Below are positions 32,797 to 44,857 of a DNA stretch of 44,857 bases, in pieces (the first letter of the stretch is position 1; each line of letters starts with the position of its first letter). Made by a program: the position numbers and the translations under genes. The notes under the pieces were generated by a model. It saw nothing but the letters and a program-made list of their open reading frames with translations, did not search any database and was not told the DNA's origin. This DNA is from JAUZQZ01 sp964492105 (GTDB lineage Bacteria; Pseudomonadota; Zetaproteobacteria; Mariprofundales; Mariprofundaceae), in the NCBI GenBank assembly GCA_964492105.1, contig CAZBJB010000004.1, positions 1 through 44,857 on the forward strand, read 5' to 3'.

Positions 32797-32903
32797 ATAT
32801 GAAAACCAATGGCCTTTTTGAACCGATCCCAAAGCCCAGGATTGATCCGTCGTATCTCGATTTCTCGCACTTCACGCGTATCATCGGATTCATCGTCACA
32901 TTT

Positions 32904-37097
<4,194 letters not shown>

Positions 37098-37100
37098 GGT

Positions 37101-41270
<4,170 letters not shown>

Positions 41271-41299
41271 ATTGCAACCTCGCTGAAAGTTTCAGAAAT

Positions 41300-41350
41300 A
41301 CAAAAGGAATATTTCCCCGACCGCCAAATGGCGCCGGGGAAATATTCGAT
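41300..41350 (-). promoter_or_regulatory. rplL-rpoB intergenic hairpin (attenuator or processing site)
   Basis: GAATATTTCCCCG (41307-41319) pairs perfectly with CGGGGAAATATTC (41335-41347). The 15-nt loop contains a smaller CCA/TGG stem. The - strand transcript downstream has CTTTTG rather than a run of U. By position it corresponds to the rplL-rpoB attenuator and RNase III processing region known in other proteobacteria. Confidence 0.8.
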
Positions 41351-41380
41351 TATTACCAGTGCGCTAACAAAAAAAAATGG

Positions 41381-41767
41381 TTATTTGAGTTCAGCCGTCG
41401 CTCCCGCCTCTTCCAGCCTGGTCTTGATTCCCTCGGCCTCTTCCCTGGCTACACCCTTCACCACCTGTTTCGGTGCGTCATCAACCAGCCCCTTGGCCTC
41501 CTTCAATCCCAGCCCCGTGATTTCCTTCACTGCCTTGATCACCTGAATTTTCTTGTCGCCGACAGCCGTCAGAATCACGTCAAACTCGGTCTGTTCCTCG
41601 ACGGCTTCAGCAACAGCAGCGACGGCAGACGCAGCCGCAACAGCGGCTGGGGCGGCCGCAGAAACGCCAAATTTATCTTCCAGCGCGCTGACCAATTCAG
41701 ACATTTCGAGTACCGTCATACGTTCAATTGCCGCAAGCATCTCTTCTTTTGTCAATTCTTTTACCAT
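41381..41767 (-). CDS. rplL: 50S ribosomal protein L7/L12
   Basis: Stalk protein that recruits translation factors. It has 128 residues: N-terminal dimer helices (VKELTKEEMLAAIERMTVLE), an Ala-rich hinge near 50-65, and the conserved C-terminal domain with FDVILTAVGDKKIQVIKAVK and GLGLKEAKGLVDDAPK. The ATG has AAGGAG upstream. It lies between rplJ and the hairpin before rpoB. Confidence 0.98.
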   Translation of the reverse strand: MVKELTKEEMLAAIERMTVLEMSELVSALEDKFGVSAAAPAAVAAASAVAAVAEAVEEQTEFDVILTAVGDKKIQVIKAVKEITGLGLKEAKGLVDDAPKQVVKGVAREEAEGIKTRLEEAGATAELK

Positions 41768-41801
41768 TTTTTAGCTCCTTTTGCTTTTCATTGTTATCAT
41801 T

Positions 41802-42338
41802 TTATTTGGGGTCATGGAATCCGGTGCCCTGCTGTTGATCGCGGATAGCTGCCAGCGTGCGAACAAATGAGGCCGGAATCTCATGTAATGTGCGCACAAA
41901 ACCGGACAATGGCGACTGCATGCTTCCCATTATCCTGGCCAGCAGGATGTCACGCGATGGAAGACCCGCCAGCACCATGATCTCAGCCTTCTCCAGACGT
42001 TTGCCAGCAAGCACGCCGCCGAGAATTTTCAGTGCTTCCTTCTTCCCGGAGAAATCGGACAGGGCCTTGGCCAGGCCGACGGGATCATTGCCGTAAGCCA
42101 CGGCGACAGGCCCCGTCAACAGATCCTCCGCCAGCGAAAAATCCGTGCCTTGAGCCGCCCTTCTGGCCAGCGTGTTTTTGACCACCCGCAAGCTGACCCC
42201 GGCGGCATGCAATGCACTGCGCAATGCATTCATATCTGCCACGGACAGGCCCCGATAGTGCGTCACGACGCCAGTATTTACCTCCGACCAGGCAGCATGC
42301 AGCTCTTCAACCACGCGTTTTTTATGTTCCCGATTCAC
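41802..42338 (-). CDS. rplJ: 50S ribosomal protein L10
   Basis: Stalk base protein that anchors L7/L12 dimers and usually represses its own mRNA. The start is taken as the GTG at 42338, five bases after AAGGGG, giving NREHKKRVVEELHAAWSEVN and about 178 residues; the open frame above it is leader. Features include HYRGLSVADMNALRSALHAA and VKNTLARRAAQGT. The C-terminal helix that binds L7/L12 ends in RTLAAIRDQQ. Confidence 0.95.
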   Translation of the reverse strand: MNREHKKRVVEELHAAWSEVNTGVVTHYRGLSVADMNALRSALHAAGVSLRVVKNTLARRAAQGTDFSLAEDLLTGPVAVAYGNDPVGLAKALSDFSGKKEALKILGGVLAGKRLEKAEIMVLAGLPSRDILLARIMGSMQSPLSGFVRTLHEIPASFVRTLAAIRDQQQGTGFHDPK

Positions 42339-42384
42339 ATCTACCCCTTTCTTTTCGATTCGCAAGAAGGAGCTCTCGCTCACC

Positions 42385-42450
42385 ATCTATGCAGGATGTC
42401 TCCTATTAAGCCGAACATTTTTTGCCTGGCACCCACAGTCTTGGACGAAC
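42385..42450 (-). ncRNA. L10 leader-like regulatory element
   Basis: In the untranslated stretch before rplJ the transcript reads CCAAGACTGTGGGTGCCAGG, then GGCTTAATAGGAGACATCC. It resembles conserved blocks of the bacterial L10 leader (AGAC-n-G-n-n-GGTGC and a CTTAAT segment), where L10-(L12)4 binds to shut down translation. Ends are approximate. Confidence 0.65.
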
Positions 42451-42542
42451 CATTTTTTAACAGCTAGCCACCATAACACACCGTGGCCGGCAGTGCTTTT
42501 TTCAATAGATTTTATTCCCTGATAGCTTTTTTACCCTGCAGG

Positions 42543-43229
42543 TTACAGGCTCGCCACATCTACAGTCACACCGGCACCCATGGTGGAAGAAATTACCATA
42601 TGCCGCATATAACGTCCCTTGGTGGCCGCCGGCTTCATCCGGTTCAGTTCATCCACCAGAAAGCGTATATTTTCTTCCAGTTTGCCCACACCAAATGAAC
42701 GCCGCCCCACCGGTGCATGTATCACGCCAGTCTTATCCGTACGCACCTCAATCTGACCCGCCTTAACCGCGGATACTGCTTTAGTAATGTCCATGGTGAC
42801 CGTACCCAGCCTGGGGTTCGGCATCAGGCCGCGCGGCCCCAGCACACGTCCGAGCTTACCCACCTGCGCCATCATATCCGGCGTGGCAACGACGCGGTCA
42901 AAATCCATGAACCCACCCTGCACTTTCTCCACCAGATCACTCGCACCCACCACATCGGCGCCAGCCTCTTTCGCTTCGTCGGCCTTCGATCCTTTGGCGA
43001 ATACCGCTACGCGCATGGTTTTTCCAGTCCCGTTCGGCAGGCTGACCGATCCACGCACCATTTGCTCGGCATGCTTGGGATCGACACCCAGATTCACGAC
43101 CACATCCACCGATTCATCAAATTTGGCGGCGGGTTGAGCCAGTACCGCTGCAACAGCCACATCCAGTCCCACGGCTTCCATGGGGGCAGCCTCGCGGGCT
43201 GCCTGCATTCGTTTTGAAATTTTCGTCAC
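42543..43229 (-). CDS. rplA: 50S ribosomal protein L1
   Basis: 228 residues. It begins at a GTG with GGGAGG eight bases upstream and 3 bp after rplK. Motifs are FDESVDVVVNLGVDPKHAEQ, the KGSKADEAKEAGADVVG segment, and the L1 signature region VGKLGRVLGPRGLMPNPRLG. L1 typically autoregulates the rplK-rplA mRNA by binding its leader. Confidence 0.98.
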   Translation of the reverse strand: MTKISKRMQAAREAAPMEAVGLDVAVAAVLAQPAAKFDESVDVVVNLGVDPKHAEQMVRGSVSLPNGTGKTMRVAVFAKGSKADEAKEAGADVVGASDLVEKVQGGFMDFDRVVATPDMMAQVGKLGRVLGPRGLMPNPRLGTVTMDITKAVSAVKAGQIEVRTDKTGVIHAPVGRRSFGVGKLEENIRFLVDELNRMKPAATKGRYMRHMVISSTMGAGVTVDVASL

Positions 43230-43232
43230 CGC

Positions 43233-43661
43233 TTAACCTCCCACTTCCAGACCCATGGATCGGGCCGTGCCCTCAATAATCCGCATTGCAGCTTCTACGT
43301 CATAGGCATTCAAATCGGGCATTTTAGTTTCGGCGATTTCTCGCACCTGCGCACGCGTCACCTGGCCCACTTTCTTCTTATTGGGCTCCGGGCTGCCTTT
43401 CTTCAGGCCCGCAGCCCTCTTCAGCAAAAACGAGGCGGGCGGTGTCTTGATAATGAAATCGAACGAACGATCCTTATATACGCTGATGACCACCGGCAAA
43501 GGCATGTCGGCCTCCATGTCTTGCGTCCTGGCATTGAATACCTTACAGAACTCCATGATGTTCACGCCAGCCTGGCCCAACGCAGGACCAACCGGAGGGG
43601 CTGGATTGGCCTTGCCAGCCGACACCTGTAGCTTGATGAGTACCGTAACTTCCTTAGCCAT
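43233..43661 (-). CDS. rplK: 50S ribosomal protein L11
   Basis: 142 residues. The N-terminal domain carries IKLQVSAGKANPAPPVGPAL, the thiostrepton/PTC-adjacent element, followed by LGQAGVNIMEFCKVFNART. The RNA-binding C-terminal domain ends in AMRIIEGTARSMGL. The order nusG-rplK-rplA is standard. The gene is 12 bp downstream of nusG. Confidence 0.98.
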   Translation of the reverse strand: MAKEVTVLIKLQVSAGKANPAPPVGPALGQAGVNIMEFCKVFNARTQDMEADMPLPVVISVYKDRSFDFIIKTPPASFLLKRAAGLKKGSPEPNKKKVGQVTRAQVREIAETKMPDLNAYDVEAAMRIIEGTARSMGLEVGG

Positions 43662-43673
43662 ATATCCTTCCTT

Positions 43674-44198
43674 TTAACCCTTCTCGACCTGGACAAAATC
43701 GAGTTCCACGGGTGTCGGTCGACCAAAAATAGAGACACTCACCTTCAGCTTTGCCTTGTCTTCCATCACCTCTTCAACCATGCCATTGAACGAAGCGAAC
43801 GGCCCGTCCATCACGCGCACGGCATCGCCCACATCAAACATCACCTTGGGCCGAGGCCGTTCCACACCTTCTTCAATCTGTTGCTTCAGCGCCGCCACTT
43901 CCCTGGCTGGCATGGAGCGTGGCTTGCCGCCCGAACCCAGGAAACCGGAAACCTGGGGCGTATCCTTTACCACATGCCATGTTTCGTCGTTCATTTCCAT
44001 CTCGACCAGAATATAGCCGGGGAAAAATTTGCGTTTGGAAGTCACCTTCTGGCCATTCTTCAACTCAACAACATCTTCGCGTGGCACGATGATTTCGCCA
44101 AACTGATCGGCCAGTCCGGATCGCGCAATGCGCTCCGTCAGGCGCCCGACGACTTTGTCCTCGAAGCTCGAATACGCTTGAACCACATACCAGTCCAT
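43674..44198 (-). CDS. nusG: Transcription elongation/antitermination factor NusG
   Basis: About 174 residues from the ATG at 44198, which overlaps the secE stop as ATGA. The NGN domain covers 1-115 (MDWYVVQAYSSFEDKV, KFFPGYILVEMEMNDETWHV). The KOW domain is in the C-terminal third (FDVGDAVRVMDGPFASFNGM, then KLKVSVSIFGRPTPVELDF). The reading frame extends upstream through secE and tRNA-side sequence, but only this start fits the family. Confidence 0.97.
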   Translation of the reverse strand: MDWYVVQAYSSFEDKVVGRLTERIARSGLADQFGEIIVPREDVVELKNGQKVTSKRKFFPGYILVEMEMNDETWHVVKDTPQVSGFLGSGGKPRSMPAREVAALKQQIEEGVERPRPKVMFDVGDAVRVMDGPFASFNGMVEEVMEDKAKLKVSVSIFGRPTPVELDFVQVEKG

Positions 44199-44407
44199 CA
44201 AATTACCTTCTGCACGAACCAGCTGAGGGTGCTGTCCACGGCCCACAGGAACAACGCAACAAAAATGACCATCACCACCACCATCAAAGTGGATTGCATC
44301 GCCTCCTTGCGTTCCGGCCATACGACCTTCCTGGCCTCGGCCTGAACTTCCCGTAAAAACTTCTGTGCTTCCGCAATACGGATCATCAATGTATTCCTTT
44401 TCGCCAT
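44198..44407 (-). CDS. secE: Preprotein translocase subunit SecE
   Basis: 69 residues, the short single-helix form. An amphipathic helix with the conserved FLREVQAEARKVVWPERKEA motif is followed by one transmembrane segment (TLMVVVMVIFVALFLWAV). It is a component of the SecYEG channel. Position between tRNA-Trp and nusG is the standard proteobacterial one. Confidence 0.95.
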   Translation of the reverse strand: MAKRNTLMIRIAEAQKFLREVQAEARKVVWPERKEAMQSTLMVVVMVIFVALFLWAVDSTLSWFVQKVI

Positions 44408-44427
44408 CTTTATACAGCCCGTTCAAC

Positions 44428-44503
44428 TGGCAGGCCAGGAGGGACTCGAACCCCCAACCCCCGGTTTTGGAGACCGGTGCTCTACCAGTTGAGCTACTGG
44501 CCT
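44428..44503 (-). tRNA. trnW: tRNA-Trp (CCA anticodon)
   Basis: A 76-nt cloverleaf on the - strand. The acceptor AGGCCAG pairs with CTGGCCT, discriminator G, and CCA is encoded. The anticodon arm is CCGGT-CTCCAAA-ACCGG with anticodon CCA. The T arm contains GGTTCGAGTCC. It lies between rpmG and secE, as in many bacteria. Confidence 0.97.
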
Positions 44504-44523
44504 TCGAGCTGAACCCTTAACCT

Positions 44524-44549
44524 GAATTGTTCCTGAACAGTTCAGGCTA
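44524..44549. repeat. Short CCTGAA palindrome after rpmG
   Basis: CCTGAATTGTTCCTGAACAG followed by TTCAGG looks like the two termini of the CCTGAAC family joined directly (CCTGAACTATTC and GAATAGTTCAGG). On the - strand it follows the rpmG stop codon immediately. The hairpin lacks a U-tract. Confidence 0.5.
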
Positions 44550-44699
44550 AACCTTTGACTCCGTATGCAGGGTATGCTTGCGGCAAAACGGACAATATTT
44601 ACGTAACTTCAACTTTTCCGTTGTTGTTCGTTTGTTTTTGTCCGTCGTATAATTCCGCCGCTTGCAATCTTCACAAGCCAAACTCAACAAATCACGCAT
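44547..44699 (-). CDS. rpmG: 50S ribosomal protein L33
   Basis: A 50-residue protein: MRDLLSLACEDCKRRNYTTD, then KNKRTTTEKLKLRKYCPFCR and KHTLHTESKV. The two Cys pairs (CEDC and CPFC) make it the zinc-ribbon form of L33. GGAG lies eight bases upstream of the ATG. It sits between tuf and tRNA-Trp. Confidence 0.95.
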   Translation of the reverse strand: MRDLLSLACEDCKRRNYTTDKNKRTTTEKLKLRKYCPFCRKHTLHTESKV

Positions 44700-44759
44700 C
44701 TCTCAAACTCCAAAGGCAACAAAGCGACGGCATGAACTGTCGCCGTTTATTACCAATCT

Positions 44760-44857
44760 CTACTTGATAATTTCAGTCACGACGCCGGCGCCGACTGTAC
44801 GACCACCCTCGCGGATGGCGAAGCGTAGCTCCTTGTCCATGGCAATCGGCATAATCA
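44760..44857 (-). CDS. tuf: Elongation factor Tu, C-terminal end (partial)
   Basis: Only the last 32 codons lie in the window; the 5' part is cut off by the window edge. The sequence ends MPIAMDKELRFAIREGGRTV then GAGVVTEIIK and a TAG stop, the near-invariant EF-Tu domain 3 terminus. It precedes rpmG, tRNA-Trp and secE, the usual tufB context. Confidence 0.96.
   Translation of the reverse strand, partial: IMPIAMDKELRFAIREGGRTVGAGVVTEIIK

Overview
This window reads as a chromosomal segment (roughly 53% GC by eye) from a Gram-negative, CO2-fixing proteobacterium. It carries a form II RuBisCO (cbbM) with a divergent LysR regulator (cbbR) and the activase genes cbbQ and cbbO. Outer-membrane and envelope genes (kdsA, type II secretion gspJKLM, lgt, ftsB) and the standard secE-nusG-rplKAJL-rpoBC block are also present. 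The combination fits an autotrophic Zetaproteobacterium (Mariprofundus-like) or a similar chemolithoautotroph. That placement is inference and no rRNA is present to test it. The far right end holds the last 32 codons of tuf, so the window is an arbitrary cut.

Layout. 80-5986 (- strand) is one compact unit, gspJ-gspK-gspL-gspM-thiL-pgpA-cinA-like, with mostly 4-bp or short overlaps. 6281-13266 is the CO2-fixation region: cbbO and cbbQ, an interrupting block with a secreted protein and a PH-domain gene, then cbbM and cbbR transcribed away from each other. 13238-19969 is mixed housekeeping: EI24 membrane protein, DUF2007, citrate synthase, two peptide-type ABC permeases, tadA, a frameshifted small gene and lgt. 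20005-28278 has a DUF481-like beta-barrel gene, then ftsB-eno-kdsA-pyrG and uvrA on the - strand. 28792-32629 (+) is iscR-iscS-iscA followed by an MFS transporter and a secreted PEBP-like protein. 32904-44857 (-) is tuf-rpmG-tRNA-Trp-secE-nusG-rplK-rplA-rplJ-rplL-rpoB-rpoC.

The most unusual content is non-coding. A 161-bp, nearly palindromic element occurs in five full-length copies (13990, 18802, 20984, 28533, 32636), plus one truncated copy (10568) and one degenerate half (6182). Its ends are 18-bp inverted repeats, and three copies are flanked by exact 4-bp duplications (CCTG, TTAT, CTTA). It therefore behaves like a MITE (miniature inverted-repeat transposable element); no transposase is visible. 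A second repeat family has ends of the type CCTGAACTATTCATGAAT and occurs at 10054, 10685, 14151, 16011, 20777 and 44524. One 161-bp copy is nested inside its terminus, which reveals the empty target site. Ends of the second family also bracket the PH-domain gene that sits between cbbM and cbbQ.

Regulatory sequence can be read at several places. A type-1-like IscR operator overlaps the iscR promoter and directly abuts a MITE copy. Two TNA-N7-TNA motifs of the CbbR type lie 22 bp apart between cbbM and cbbR, next to a good cbbM promoter. An L10-leader-like element precedes rplJ, a long hairpin separates rplL from rpoB, and a strong terminator follows cbbM.
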